64,000 nucleotides of DNA from Dyadobacter fermentans DSM 18053 (GCF_000023125.1 NC_013037.1:6054501-6118500), one strand, 5' to 3'; counted from the first letter of the stretch, positions 1 through 9,432 are shown. The notes: generated from the letters alone by a model not told the origin. Numbers and translations are program-made.

Positions 1-739
1 CGGGTTTGCCGAGTTTGTTTAAAATCTGCGCTTTGGTCCACAATGCGCCGAATGATTCTTTCAAACCAATAGCCTTGTCTGCCAGCGACAATGCAACCTG
101 CAAATCCTTGCCTTTCGAAAGCAGGTAACCTGCTGTGCTTTGCAACGTGGCCACGTCCTCGGGCTTCTCCGCCACGGCTTTGTTCAATGCGGTCAATGTA
201 AGCGACTCGGTGCTTACGGTCAAAGGTACAGGTACATTCACAGACGACCATGAAAGGTTCAAAAACGCCGTGCTGTCCGTTACCGGCTGGATTTCGATTT
301 TGAATGCTTCGTTATATTCGTTGGAGGTAGGCACTACCATCGTGCGGGCTACATCTTCGGATTCTTTGTAGTTATCGGTGCCGCCCTGGTTGAAGTTTTT
401 ATTCAAAATCACCGTCCAGGCTGAGCCATTGGGGATGGAAAACAATGCATACTTGCCCGCAGGTACTTTTTTGCCTCCAAATGTAAACTCGGTACTGGAT
501 TCGAAAACGGTGGCCATATTGGCACCGGTGCGCCACACCTGATCGTAAGGAGCGAGCGCGGAGCTGTTGGCGAATACCTTACGGCCTTTGATGAACGGGC
601 GGGAATATTGAACGGTGAAATCGGTTACACCAACGGTTTGCATGACGGTGGCTGCGGGGCTGGCGGCCGGCACGCGCTGTGCTACGGAGGCCGTCGCCAT
701 CAGTGCAGCGAGGGACATCGATAATAGATACTTTTTCAT
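1..739 (-). CDS. DUF2911 domain-containing exported protein (3' end outside window)
   Basis: This is the start of a secreted protein whose C-terminal end runs off the left edge of the window. The ATG at 739 begins a signal peptide (MKKYLLSMSLAALMATASVAQ, with the cleavage region near residue 21). The DUF2911 hallmark with residues VWRTGANMA follows at about residues 66-74, and then a beta-rich domain. The last visible part is helical, with A/L/K-rich segments (KAVAEKPEDVATLQ) like the TPR tail that often follows DUF2911 in Bacteroidota. The function of DUF2911 is unknown and I infer only a periplasmic location. No Shine-Dalgarno site is visible, as is usual in this phylum. Confidence 0.85.
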   Translation of the reverse strand, partial: MKKYLLSMSLAALMATASVAQRVPAASPAATVMQTVGVTDFTVQYSRPFIKGRKVFANSSALAPYDQVWRTGANMATVFESSTEFTFGGKKVPAGKYALFSIPNGSAWTVILNKNFNQGGTDNYKESEDVARTMVVPTSNEYNEAFKIEIQPVTDSTAFLNLSWSSVNVPVPLTVSTESLTLTALNKAVAEKPEDVATLQSTAGYLLSKGKDLQVALSLADKAIGLKESFGALWTKAQILNKLGKP

Positions 740-817
740 TGCTTGAATAAGGTGGTTTATTGCTTTCAGTTGTTAAACTTGTGGTGAAATTAGAATGAAA
801 AAACCACATAGTCTAAA

Positions 818-1372
818 ATGAAAAGGGACAGTTTGCTCTCGCTGCTGGCATCATACGAGCCGGAGCCGGGCTTAGAGGCTGAAATGCACAACGATACGGT
901 CGATTTTGTGAAACAACATCCCGATTGTTTCGAACGCAGCCTGCTGAAAGGGCACATTACCGCCTCGGGCTGGGTGCTTTCGCCCGGTAAAGATTCGGTA
1001 CTGCTCATGCACCACCGCAAACTCGACCGCTGGTTCCAGCCCGGCGGCCATTGCGACGGCGACCCCAATGTCCGGGAAGTGGCGATGAAAGAAGTAATGG
1101 AAGAAACCGGCATCACCGCCCTCCAAGCATTGCACGACGGTATTTTCGACGTGGACGTGCATTTAATCCCTGAAAACAAAGACATTCCCGCGCATTTTCA
1201 CTACGATATCCGCTTCGCTTTCAAAGCAGCGGAAGGACAGGAAATTGTGCTGAACAGTGAATCCAAAGACGTGCAATGGGTGCCCGTTTCGCAGGTTCAG
1301 CATTCGAATGATTCCGAATCCATCATGCGGATGGTCCGGAAGACTAGTTTGTTTGCGGCGCCCGTCGATTAA
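818..1372 (+). CDS. Nudix hydrolase
   Basis: The 184-residue cytosolic protein carries a Nudix signature at about residues 76-99. The sequence opens with PGGHCDGDPN and ends with KEVMEETGI, which provides the two metal-binding glutamates. The first half of the box is of the GGHxDGD subtype and lacks the canonical glutamate after GX5. The arginine of REUXEE is lysine here. Nudix enzymes hydrolyse nucleoside diphosphates linked to another moiety, but the substrate cannot be read from the sequence. The gene stands alone, divergent from the DUF2911 gene and convergent with the next. The ATG at 818 is the only in-frame start that keeps the full N-terminal helix. Confidence 0.9.
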   Translation: MKRDSLLSLLASYEPEPGLEAEMHNDTVDFVKQHPDCFERSLLKGHITASGWVLSPGKDSVLLMHHRKLDRWFQPGGHCDGDPNVREVAMKEVMEETGITALQALHDGIFDVDVHLIPENKDIPAHFHYDIRFAFKAAEGQEIVLNSESKDVQWVPVSQVQHSNDSESIMRMVRKTSLFAAPVD

Positions 1373-1416
1373 CTAATATGATTTTACAAATAATTAATCA
1401 TGTAGGGGTACACCGC

Positions 1417-2115
1417 TTATGCAGATGCAGACGTACCTGCAATTGAAGACCTAAAAATCTTTTTGAATAACCTCTTGCCTGTTTTCTGGCTAAAACAAGC
1501 CAAGCGTAAATATCTTTCTTCGAGTTTGAAAGGCAGTTGAGGTGTCAGGTAATCCAGGTATTTCCAAAACTCAATATCTGCCCGTTCGAATGGAAAGAAT
1601 ATCGTGGGTGAACATGAGTTGCTTTTCGACAACCACATTATGAGATTCGAACGGTATTCCTGATCCGGTAGCACTTTGTAAGTTTGACTATCTTTTAACA
1701 GGAAATTGTAAGAGATAGATAATTGAAGAGCGCTCATTTGCGACTTAGGAATAGGGCTATTATTACTCATGTAATTTATGGCTTCCCAAAATTTGTTTTT
1801 TGAAAAACTCCATCTATACACGTTTGTCGAGTGTGGATCGCGACTTGGATAGTGATATGCGATTGGCATTTTCATTCCTGAACCGAAAAGGATTTCAGTT
1901 CTCTCAATTATCTCGTTGCGTGCGTGTGTTGGATCTGCTGGGTCCATTTCAGCGTGTACCGATAGTTGAACTTCATTTGGTTCGTCCAGCCTGGTGGTAG
2001 TGCAGCAGTCAAAAAAAAGACCAGTATTTTGGAGAATTTCACTAAGGGTAGATTTGGTAAATTTTTGGGAAGCTCGTTCGCTGGGTAGAGAATAAACTAT
2101 GTATGGCTTTTCCAT
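1417..2115 (-). CDS. Hypothetical protein, unrecognised family
   Basis: I do not recognise this 232-residue protein. It starts MEKPYIVYSLPSERAS, has no signal peptide or membrane segment, and is rich in aromatic and charged residues (for example RWSFSKNKFWEAINYM at about residues 102-117). The C-terminus is basic (KTGKRLFKKIF). The gene is visibly richer in A and T than its neighbours and is an isolated unit between the convergent Nudix gene and the downstream protease gene, so recent acquisition is possible. The ATG start at 2115 gives an uninterrupted frame with ordinary codon use, so I treat it as a real gene. Confidence 0.7.
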   Translation of the reverse strand: MEKPYIVYSLPSERASQKFTKSTLSEILQNTGLFFDCCTTTRLDEPNEVQLSVHAEMDPADPTHARNEIIERTEILFGSGMKMPIAYHYPSRDPHSTNVYRWSFSKNKFWEAINYMSNNSPIPKSQMSALQLSISYNFLLKDSQTYKVLPDQEYRSNLIMWLSKSNSCSPTIFFPFERADIEFWKYLDYLTPQLPFKLEERYLRLACFSQKTGKRLFKKIFRSSIAGTSASA

Positions 2116-2242
2116 TGTTGCGTGTGTAATTTTTTGATAAAAATCTATTACTGGTCAACGTAATTACTTTGGGAAAACATGACGTCTGACCTATTGCCTA
2201 CGATAGTTCGAGATAGAGGTCGATGAGTTGTTCAAGAAATAA

Positions 2243-3907
2243 CTAGCGCTTTATAAACTTCAATGTCCGTTCGTAGCTGTCGACTTGGAGGCGCACCAGG
2301 TAAAGGCCTGATGCGAGCTGTGCCGTGGCGATCACGTGTTTGGCGCCAAGACGGGCCGTTGCGTCATACAAGCTGGCACCATTCGCCGCATAAAGCGATA
2401 CATGGCCGGTTTTGCCAACGAGTGTGTGCGGTATGGCGAGCGTTACTTCGTTCTGTGCAGGATTGGGCGAAAGCGTTACGGAGCTTAGCAATGCGTTTTC
2501 AGTACCCAGCGGAGAGAACTCGTTTTTCGCAATTTCCTGCGCTTTCACAGCATTCGGCACGCCATATCCGAGCATATTATTCGGCGAGTTGGACATATGC
2601 CCCGATTTTTTCAAAACATAAATGACCTGCTGGGCTGTCAGTTGCGGGAATGCCTGCCATAACACGGCAGCCAGTCCGGCGATCTGCGGAGCGGAAAAAG
2701 AGGTTCCGTACCCGCTCGACGCACCGCCGGCAAGGTCGCCGATAATGGTTCCTGCGCCTACGGCAGCCACATCCGGCTTCTGAATTCCCGCCGCATTGGG
2801 CCCAATGGAGCTGAGCGACGAGTAGCTGCGGTCGTAATTGGAAGCGCCCACGGTAAGGACCGAATCCACATCGGCCGGTGCACCTACATATTGCCAGCTG
2901 TTATTGCCGTCGTTTCCAGCGGAGTTCACCACCAGAATCCCCTTGCGCGTTGCGTAGCGCGCCGCGCGGCTCACGATGGTCGTTTTGCCGTCCATGTCCT
3001 TGTAGGTATGGTTATATGCGGGAGAATCGTATTCGTCGTCGAAGGTCGTGTAGCCCAGGGATGAATTGATTACGTCGGCGCCCAGGCTGTCGGCGCGTTC
3101 GGCGGCCATGAGCCATGTGATTTCCTCGTAGGGCGATTCGCCTGCATTGTTTTCCGTAACATACATGGCAAAGGAGGCCTTAAATGCAGATCCGACGAGG
3201 TTGCCCGGCAGGTAAGCGGCGATGGTCGACATTACATTCAGTCCGTGGAACCCGTCATTGTACACATTGCCGTCGCGGGCAACGAAGTCGTGTGTGTCGA
3301 CAATGCGCTTGTCGTCGCGGAGCTGCTTGAAATAGGCTACTTCATCGGCTTGCGAGAAGCCGTTATCGAGTACGGCGATGAGCATGTTTTCGCCCCGGAA
3401 ACCTTTTTTGTGCAAATCGGCCACTTCCATAAGCGCCAGCTGCCGGTTCATTTGTCCGTAATCCACTTCTTCCACTGTTTCCAGTTTCCGGTTCGTAGCT
3501 GCCGTACGGGCGATACCGGGCGATTTGGAAGTAATATTCGCAACCGGGAGGTTCAGTTCGATGCCTTTGTAAAATGGCAGTGCCTTGATCTGCGTGAGCT
3601 GGGCATCGGAGGCTTCTACCAATGCTCCATTGAACCAGCGGGTCGGGTATATGACTTGCGCTCCGATCTGCCGGATGGCGAACAGGTAGCCAGGATTGAC
3701 CGGAAGATCGTTCGTAGTGATGGCTATATTTTGCTTGTTACGACGGTCGACGGATCTTTGGGATAAAAATTCCGTAGGCTTGTCCACCGAAAAGGTGGTG
3801 TTGCCTTTGTCTTTGAAAAGCACCAGGTACCTTGGGCTACTTTGTGCGAAAGCAGTGACCCGAACCAGCAGAAATGAAAATGTAGCGAGTAGTATAGTTT
3901 TTCTCAT
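2243..3907 (-). CDS. S8 family (subtilisin-like) serine protease with T9SS C-terminal sorting domain
   Basis: This is a secreted endopeptidase of about 554 residues. The order is: signal peptide (MRKTILLATFSFLL to AFAQ); propeptide-like region; Asp motif (IAVLDNGF); His motif (DGFHGLNVMS, lacking the usual HGT); oxyanion Asn region (VVNSAGNDG); and Ser motif (GTSFSAPQIAGL). The C-terminal 80 residues form a type A T9SS tail (VTLSPNPAQNEVTL, ending LKFIKR), so export through the type IX system to the cell surface is likely. I chose the ATG at 3907 because it begins a clean signal peptide. An upstream TTG at 3928 would add seven unneeded residues. Confidence 0.92.
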   Translation of the reverse strand: MRKTILLATFSFLLVRVTAFAQSSPRYLVLFKDKGNTTFSVDKPTEFLSQRSVDRRNKQNIAITTNDLPVNPGYLFAIRQIGAQVIYPTRWFNGALVEASDAQLTQIKALPFYKGIELNLPVANITSKSPGIARTAATNRKLETVEEVDYGQMNRQLALMEVADLHKKGFRGENMLIAVLDNGFSQADEVAYFKQLRDDKRIVDTHDFVARDGNVYNDGFHGLNVMSTIAAYLPGNLVGSAFKASFAMYVTENNAGESPYEEITWLMAAERADSLGADVINSSLGYTTFDDEYDSPAYNHTYKDMDGKTTIVSRAARYATRKGILVVNSAGNDGNNSWQYVGAPADVDSVLTVGASNYDRSYSSLSSIGPNAAGIQKPDVAAVGAGTIIGDLAGGASSGYGTSFSAPQIAGLAAVLWQAFPQLTAQQVIYVLKKSGHMSNSPNNMLGYGVPNAVKAQEIAKNEFSPLGTENALLSSVTLSPNPAQNEVTLAIPHTLVGKTGHVSLYAANGASLYDATARLGAKHVIATAQLASGLYLVRLQVDSYERTLKFIKR

Positions 3908-3990
3908 GGACGCGTTTTTTGAAAGCAACGTTCATTGCTCCTGTTTCCATATACTTCCCCAAAGGCAAAAATGTGGAGATTATCCTGAGG

Positions 3991-5586
3991 TTAGGCTGTT
4001 TTTTCACCCGGTATATCGCGCCCTCCGAGGTGGTCGCAGTCGAGCAATGCATTGATGTCGCTGAAAGGGACCACGGTTTTGAGATAACCATAATTATCCG
4101 CCAGCGTAATGGTGCGGTTGTTATCACCCATTGAAATGTCGATATCGGCCATTCCGAACTGGCAAGGATGCTCATAGCCTGCGGCGTGCGTGATTTCGAT
4201 GATTTCTTTGGCGAGTGTTTTCATGTAGTTGTTGAACCGCTCGCTTTTCAGCGCCGGGTCGATACCCGATTCGAGCCATTTGTTGTTGGTCGCAATGCCC
4301 GTCGGGCAGCGGTTGGTGTGGCAGCTCTGCGCCTGGATGCACCCGATCGACAGCATGGCTTCACGTGCAACGTTGATCACGTCGGCGCCCATCGCAAATG
4401 CCATGACGGCCTGCGCCGGAAGCCCGAGTTTGCCCGATGCGATGAACGTGATCTTGTCGTTCAGGTTCCTGTTCTGGAATATTTTGTACACCGTGCTGAA
4501 TGCAAATACCAAAGGCAGCGACACGTGGTCTGCGAACGATGGCGGTGCTGCGCCAGTGCCGCCTTCGCCACCGTCGATCGTGATGAAGTCGGGGCCTTTG
4601 CCGGTCTCCACCATCAGGTCGGCGAGCTCTTCCCACATGTCGGTTTTGCCCACCGCCGACTTAATCCCGACGGGCAGGCCGGTCGCGGCGGCCATTGCCT
4701 CAATAAAGTCGACCATTTCGGTCACATTCGAGAATGCGCTGTGATAAGGGGGCGAAACCACGTCTTTCCCCATCGGCACACCGCGGATTTCGGCGATTTC
4801 CGCCGTGATCTTGCTCGCCGGCAGCACGCCACCCTTGCCGGGCTTGGCGCCCTGGGATAGTTTCAGCTCGATCATGCGTACGCTCGGGTTGTTGCGCATA
4901 AGCGCTACGAGCTTTTCCATTACGAAATTGCCGTCGTCGTCGCGCACGCCGAAATAGGACGTACCCATGTTGAACACCACATCCGCGCCGTATTTGTGAT
5001 AGGGCGACAGGCCGCCTTCGCCGGTATTATGGTAGTTGCCGAATTTGAAAGAACCTTTATTCAGCGATTCGATGGCCCGTGCCGACAGCGAACCATAGCT
5101 CATCGCGCTCACATTCACAACCGAACGCGGCCGGTAGGGACGCTTGCGGCCGTGGTACTCGCCTATGACCTTGGCGCATGGAATGGTGTAATGATGCGGG
5201 TCGTTGCCGTTTTTGACGTGGTGGCTGTGCGTGGTATCCACACGATAGGGCAGGAGCGAGGGCTTAATGAGGACATAACCCGCGTCCTGCATATTCTGGT
5301 CGGTGCCGAAGCCCTGGTAGTTGTTTTCTTTTTTGGAGGAAGCGTAAATCCAGGATCGCTGCCGGCGGTTGAACGGCAGCTCTTCCCGGTTGTTAGCTAC
5401 AATGTATTGGCGCAGTTCCGGCCCGATCTTCTCGATCATGTACCGGAAATGCCCTACCAGCGGAAAGTTATGCTGAATGGTGTGCCTTTTTTGTAAAACA
5501 TCCCTGAGTGCGATCGCGAGCGCAATGCCCAGGATAATATAAAGCCACACTGGCACGGATGCCAGGAAGGACCAGACAGCTTCCAT
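3991..5586 (-). CDS. FMN-binding glutamate synthase family protein (GltS-domain flavoprotein)
   Basis: This 531-residue protein corresponds to the FMN/Fe-S synthase domain of glutamate synthase, without the amidotransferase and beta-subunit parts. An N-terminal membrane helix (WLYIILGIALAIAL) precedes the barrel. The glycine-rich FMN-binding segment (DGGEGGTGAAPPSF) and the cysteine cluster (CIQAQSCHTNRCPTG), expected to hold a 3Fe-4S cluster, are intact. Stand-alone GltS-domain proteins are common, and their reaction is mostly unproven. I place the start at the ATG at 5586. A TTG at 5643 would overlap the end of aroA by 32 bases. The gene lies 25 bases downstream of aroA on the same strand, so co-transcription is likely. 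Confidence 0.88.
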   Translation of the reverse strand: MEAVWSFLASVPVWLYIILGIALAIALRDVLQKRHTIQHNFPLVGHFRYMIEKIGPELRQYIVANNREELPFNRRQRSWIYASSKKENNYQGFGTDQNMQDAGYVLIKPSLLPYRVDTTHSHHVKNGNDPHHYTIPCAKVIGEYHGRKRPYRPRSVVNVSAMSYGSLSARAIESLNKGSFKFGNYHNTGEGGLSPYHKYGADVVFNMGTSYFGVRDDDGNFVMEKLVALMRNNPSVRMIELKLSQGAKPGKGGVLPASKITAEIAEIRGVPMGKDVVSPPYHSAFSNVTEMVDFIEAMAAATGLPVGIKSAVGKTDMWEELADLMVETGKGPDFITIDGGEGGTGAAPPSFADHVSLPLVFAFSTVYKIFQNRNLNDKITFIASGKLGLPAQAVMAFAMGADVINVAREAMLSIGCIQAQSCHTNRCPTGIATNNKWLESGIDPALKSERFNNYMKTLAKEIIEITHAAGYEHPCQFGMADIDISMGDNNRTITLADNYGYLKTVVPFSDINALLDCDHLGGRDIPGEKTA

Positions 5587-5611
5587 ACACAATTCCGAAA
5601 TGGTGAATATT

Positions 5612-6847
5612 CTAAACTTCTTCCCAGGTGGTAACCTTGGCAAGGTCTTTCCAGTAACCGGGGTAGGATTTCACGACTACACCGGGCTCTTGGATCAGGA
5701 TGTCGCTTACCATGCCTACGGGCGCGAACGCCATCGCCATACGGTGGTCGTCGTAGGTGTGAATGGACGGCACCGGATCGGTCGGGATGTCGGTGAGGGT
5801 CGTTACTTCGTATAAATGGTCTTTTTCGATCTCAGTCAATTCCGCACCAAGCTTTTTGAGCTCTTGCTGCAAGGCAAACACGCGGTCGGTTTCCTTTATT
5901 TTAAGGCTTTCGATGCCGGTGAGTGACAGGCGGATCTTTTTCACGGCTGCAACCACCGCTACGGTTTGGGCGAGGTCGGGGCAGTTGGTAAAATCCCAGC
6001 CTAATGATGCCTTCGCAGGGATTTTGGTTAAAAGTACACCGCGATCGGTGAATGCGCTTTCCACGCCTAGGTGGCGCATGATGTCCACGATGGCGCTGTC
6101 GCCTTGGAGCGAATCTTTTTTCAGTCCCAGCAATTCCACTTCCGCGTCGTCGGCCAATGCCACGATGCTGTACCAGTAGCTCGCGCCCGACCAGTCGGAT
6201 TCGATGGCGTAGGGTTTGGGCTGGTATTTAAATGGCGGTATCGTCAAGGTGTTATGCTCCCAGTCGGCAATGTATTCGATCCCGAAATGCGCCATCTGGT
6301 TCAAGGTCATTTCAATGTAAGGTCTTGAACCGACTTCCCCTTCGAGTTTGATCTTCAATCCGCTCGGAAGCTGCGGCGCGATCATCAGCAAGGCCGAAAT
6401 GTACTGGCTGCTCACGTCGCCGCGCATGGTGAGTTCGTTATTTCCTGAATAAGTGAAGCCATTCAGTTGGAGCGGCGGGTAGCCGTCCACTTTTTCGTAA
6501 GTGATATCCGCCCCGAGCTTGCGCAGCGCATCCACGAGGATCCCGATCGGCCGCTCGCACATACGCGGCGTGCCGGTCATGGTTTTCTTTTGGTTGGTCA
6601 CCGCAAAATAGGCCGTGAGAAAGCGCATGGTCGTACCGGCATCGATCACGTCGGCCACTGCGTCGGTGGAATTGAGCAGGCGAAGCATGGTTTGCGAGTC
6701 GCGGGCTTCGGAAATGTTGGTCAGCTCGGACTGGAAGCCGGTGAGCGCGTTGATGATCAGCGCACGGTTACATTCACTTTTGGATGCGGCAAGCTGTATT
6801 TCTGCACGTATGGGTTGTTGCGGGGGATGAACGAGAATGGATTTCAC
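5612..6847 (-). CDS. aroA: 3-phosphoshikimate 1-carboxyvinyltransferase (EPSP synthase)
   Basis: AroA joins shikimate 3-phosphate and phosphoenolpyruvate to make EPSP in the cytosolic pathway to chorismate and aromatic amino acids. The 411-residue protein has the N-terminal substrate loop (LAASKSECNRALIINAL), the conserved IKETDR region near residue 305 and the DHRMAMAFAP motif near residue 365. It is slightly shorter than the roughly 427 residues of the E. coli enzyme, as is usual for Bacteroidota. The first loop reads SKSECNR instead of SKSISNR, a phylum-typical variant. It is followed closely by the GltS-domain gene, and no other shikimate gene is adjacent. Confidence 0.95.
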   Translation of the reverse strand: MKSILVHPPQQPIRAEIQLAASKSECNRALIINALTGFQSELTNISEARDSQTMLRLLNSTDAVADVIDAGTTMRFLTAYFAVTNQKKTMTGTPRMCERPIGILVDALRKLGADITYEKVDGYPPLQLNGFTYSGNNELTMRGDVSSQYISALLMIAPQLPSGLKIKLEGEVGSRPYIEMTLNQMAHFGIEYIADWEHNTLTIPPFKYQPKPYAIESDWSGASYWYSIVALADDAEVELLGLKKDSLQGDSAIVDIMRHLGVESAFTDRGVLLTKIPAKASLGWDFTNCPDLAQTVAVVAAVKKIRLSLTGIESLKIKETDRVFALQQELKKLGAELTEIEKDHLYEVTTLTDIPTDPVPSIHTYDDHRMAMAFAPVGMVSDILIQEPGVVVKSYPGYWKDLAKVTTWEEV

Positions 6848-6875
6848 TTTTAAGATGTAATGTGATTCAGAATCA

Positions 6876-7490
6876 TTAATAGGTTTCGAGCACTTTCAGC
6901 TTGTTCCTGGAATTGATTTTCAGGGAAGCGAATGTGAATTTATAACAAATAAAACCTGCGGCCATCAGCGACCCGCCGATGACGAGCGTGGAGGTGTCGG
7001 TCGTGTAACGCTTGTTGTCGACGCCCTTGTTGAAAAAATCGGCGCCGATGAAGATCAAACCGGCCAATGGGAGCAATGGAGCAGCCTGGGATACGAACGG
7101 GATTCTTCTCGAAACTTTCAGCAACCGGATATCTTCCAGCAGAATGCGTTGGTAATCCATCCGGCCTACTGCTTCATTGACTACGCCAATGGTAAAACCG
7201 GTGTCGTCCACGGACGCGATTGTTTCGTTGAAGCGGATCGTTTCGTTCTTCATCCGGAACTTGATATTGTCGCCCGGAAAGAAGCGGTAACGGTGAAAAC
7301 CGCCGATGAAAGGCGAAGCGTCGAGTACCAGATATTTCTGTCCCGGGGTGGCGATCACCCGACTGCCGGTACCCTGTTTCAGAAAGAGTTCTTCACTGGA
7401 AGGGGCTTTTTGAGGGTCGTAATGGTCCTGCGACCATGCTTCGATATTCCCCAGGAACAGCAAAACGACAATGGGAAGGAGTTGTCTCAT
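6876..7490 (-). CDS. Hypothetical exported/membrane protein
   Basis: The 204-residue protein is not assignable to a family I recognise. It has a signal peptide (MRQLLPIVVLLFLGNIEAWS) and a beta-rich central part with charged repeats (KFRMKNETIRFNETIASVDD). Two hydrophobic segments lie near residues 125-145 and 160-180, and the tail is basic. This suggests an envelope protein exposed to the periplasm. The ATG at 7490 is preferred over a TTG at 7511 because a promoter -7 element (TATATTTG) covers the TTG. It sits 28 bases upstream of aroA on the same strand and may lead that operon. Confidence 0.75.
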   Translation of the reverse strand: MRQLLPIVVLLFLGNIEAWSQDHYDPQKAPSSEELFLKQGTGSRVIATPGQKYLVLDASPFIGGFHRYRFFPGDNIKFRMKNETIRFNETIASVDDTGFTIGVVNEAVGRMDYQRILLEDIRLLKVSRRIPFVSQAAPLLPLAGLIFIGADFFNKGVDNKRYTTDTSTLVIGGSLMAAGFICYKFTFASLKINSRNKLKVLETY

Positions 7491-7508
7491 AGTACTAAAA
7501 GAATGGTT

Positions 7509-7516
7509 CAAATATA
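7509..7516 (-). promoter_or_regulatory. Bacteroidota -7 promoter element (TATATTTG)
   Basis: On the minus strand the sequence reads TATATTTG, a full match to the TAnnTTTG element of the primary sigma factor in this phylum. It lies 18 bases upstream of the ATG at 7490. A TTG-containing stretch about 25 bases further upstream could be the -33 element, but the match is weak. Confidence 0.6.
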
Positions 7517-7577
7517 GGGAATCATTCTCTTAAACGGGCACAACTGTTGCATTGTTGCTTATTAAAAGCGGGGTAAA

Positions 7578-8201
7578 CTAGTCCTCCTCAGTGGTTTCCT
7601 CCTTCGAAACCTTCACGGAGACACCGCCGGATACAAGCATTTTCATCACATCCGTGGCCTTTGCATCTACGGGCGTTACGTGCTCGGCGGGGACGATGAA
7701 CAGCTCGCCGGAAAGCGAGTAGGAGAGCGGCATGTACACCGCCACATGGTCTGCGATTTTGAGGTGGCTGAGGTCGGTTTGCGTAATGAAACCGATCTTT
7801 TTGATGTTGGTATCGCGGTACATGGTCACCAGCACCGGCTGGTTGAACTTCTTTTTATCCCCAACAAACGCCAGGATGAGGTCCTTGATCGAGTAGTAGA
7901 TCAAACTCACCAGCGGGATGCGGCGCATGATGCTTTCGGTGAACTTGAAGAACGACTGCGGGACGATCGTGGAGAAGAAAAAACCGAGCAGGATGATGCC
8001 GAAAAGGATGATGAGCATGCCCAGGCCGGGGAGATAAAGCGTTTGCTTGTCCGAAATGGGTACTTCAATGGGAAGAATGCTGTCGAGGTATTCCACGCCC
8101 GACCAGATGATCAGCGCGGTTGCGTAGAGCGGCGCCACCAGCACAAGCCCACGGATGAAGTAGCTGATGATGCGTTTGAGGAATGAGTTTTTAATTTCCA
8201 T
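7578..8201 (-). CDS. DUF502 domain-containing membrane protein
   Basis: This 207-residue inner-membrane protein belongs to the DUF502 family. Two long hydrophobic segments (around residues 13-35 and 55-80) are followed by the conserved segment RRIPLVSLIYYSIKDL, typical of the family, and a soluble domain with VTMYRDTNIKKIGF and VYMPLSYSLSGELFIVP. The C-terminus is acidic (KEETTEED). The function of the family is unknown. The ATG at 8201 is chosen because a GTG at 8237 would add a non-conserved arginine-rich stretch. The gene is transcribed away from the Ldh-type dehydrogenase gene, leaving about 100 bases for both promoters. Confidence 0.88.
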   Translation of the reverse strand: MEIKNSFLKRIISYFIRGLVLVAPLYATALIIWSGVEYLDSILPIEVPISDKQTLYLPGLGMLIILFGIILLGFFFSTIVPQSFFKFTESIMRRIPLVSLIYYSIKDLILAFVGDKKKFNQPVLVTMYRDTNIKKIGFITQTDLSHLKIADHVAVYMPLSYSLSGELFIVPAEHVTPVDAKATDVMKMLVSGGVSVKVSKEETTEED

Positions 8202-8304
8202 ATTTGCACGTCGGGCGCGGACGGCCAGTTGTCGCACGCCGGGGGCGGCACTAGCAGCTTGGCGGTACCGGTAAAATTAGCAAGAAGTTCACAATTTGAC
8301 GTAT

Positions 8305-9384
8305 ATGTATCAGGCCAGTTATTTAAAACATTTCACCGAAGAAGTTTTTCTGGCAATAGGATGTTCTCAGGGAGAAGCCAGGCTGGCTTCGGAAGTGCTG
8401 ATCAGCGCCGATTTACGCGGCGTGGATTCTCATGGAATCGCCCGGCTGGCCGGTTATGTGAGGCTTTACGACCACGGCCGCCTGAACCCCAAGCCGAATG
8501 TTACCATTTCTTACGAAACGCCGAGCACGGCAGTAGTGGACGGTGATCGCGGGCTGGGCCTGGTGGTGGCGCCTAAAGCCATGGAAATTGCCATGGAAAA
8601 GGCTGAGCAAGTCGGTTCGGGATGGGTATCGGTGCGGAATTCGAACCATTTCGGCATTGCGGGCTATCATGCCATGCTGGCATTGCAGAAAGACATGATC
8701 GGCTGGACGATGACGAACGCCGCACCGCTTGTTACGCCAACCTTCTCGCTGGATAAATTACTGGGCACAAATCCGATTGCCGTAGCCGTGCCGGCATTGA
8801 TGGAACCTGCCTTTGTGGCAGATTTTGCGTCCACGGCCGTAGCGTACGGAAAGTTCGAAATATTACAAAGAAAAGGCCTTCCCGCGCCGCTCGGATGGGC
8901 TCAGGATGCGGATGGGAACCCTACCACCGATTCCAATGCAGTCAAAAGCGGCGGCGGATTGCTGCCCCTCGGCTCCGACCGTGAACATGGCAGTCACAAA
9001 GGCTATGGCCTGGGTGCGATCGTCGATATTTTCTCCGGTGTGCTTTCCGGTGCTAACTTTGGGCCGTGGGTGCCGCCGTTTGCCACCGCCGGTTTCATGG
9101 GCGTGCAGCAAAGCGTGGGGCTCGGTACCGGTCATTTCCTGGGCGCAATGCGCGTGGATGGCTTCCGGCCGGCCGACGAGTTTAAAGCCGATATGGACAA
9201 ATGGATCGGTGCATTCCGCAATGCGCGGGCCGTGGATGGTGAAAAAGTGCTTATCCCCGGCGATCCTGAACGTGAAATGGAAGCCGATCGTAGCGTGAAC
9301 GGTATCAAACTGCTCGAACCGGTAGTTTTGTCACTCGACGAACTCGCGAAGCGTTTCGGCATACCATTTGAAATCAATTTGTAA
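8305..9384 (+). CDS. Ldh family oxidoreductase (malate/L-lactate/ureidoglycolate dehydrogenase type)
   Basis: The enzyme is a cytosolic NAD(P)-dependent 2-hydroxyacid dehydrogenase of the type II malate/lactate family, distinct from Rossmann-fold lactate dehydrogenases. Visible family features in the 359-residue product are DLRGVDSHGIARL with the catalytic histidine, GDRGLGLVVAPKAM, RNSNHFGIAGYHA, the nucleotide-binding PLVTPTFSLDKLLGTNPIAVAVP, and GSDREHGSHKGYGLG. Family members act on malate, L-sulfolactate, ureidoglycolate or 2,3-diketogulonate, so the substrate is open. The ATG at 8305 is preferred over a TTG at 8296. Confidence 0.9.
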   Translation: MYQASYLKHFTEEVFLAIGCSQGEARLASEVLISADLRGVDSHGIARLAGYVRLYDHGRLNPKPNVTISYETPSTAVVDGDRGLGLVVAPKAMEIAMEKAEQVGSGWVSVRNSNHFGIAGYHAMLALQKDMIGWTMTNAAPLVTPTFSLDKLLGTNPIAVAVPALMEPAFVADFASTAVAYGKFEILQRKGLPAPLGWAQDADGNPTTDSNAVKSGGGLLPLGSDREHGSHKGYGLGAIVDIFSGVLSGANFGPWVPPFATAGFMGVQQSVGLGTGHFLGAMRVDGFRPADEFKADMDKWIGAFRNARAVDGEKVLIPGDPEREMEADRSVNGIKLLEPVVLSLDELAKRFGIPFEINL

Positions 9385-9398
9385 AAAACAAAAACAAA

Positions 9399-9425
9399 TA
9401 GCCGACGGCCGACTGCCGAAAGCCC
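9399..9425. repeat. GCCGA-rich intergenic repeat, copy 1
   Basis: The segment consists of GCCGAC/GCCGAA-type units between the Ldh gene and mltG. Its first 22 bases match the copy at 63380-63401 at 20 of 22 positions, and a third related copy in the opposite orientation is at 63216-63247. No function is evident. Confidence 0.6.
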
Positions 9426-9432
9426 AACACAT

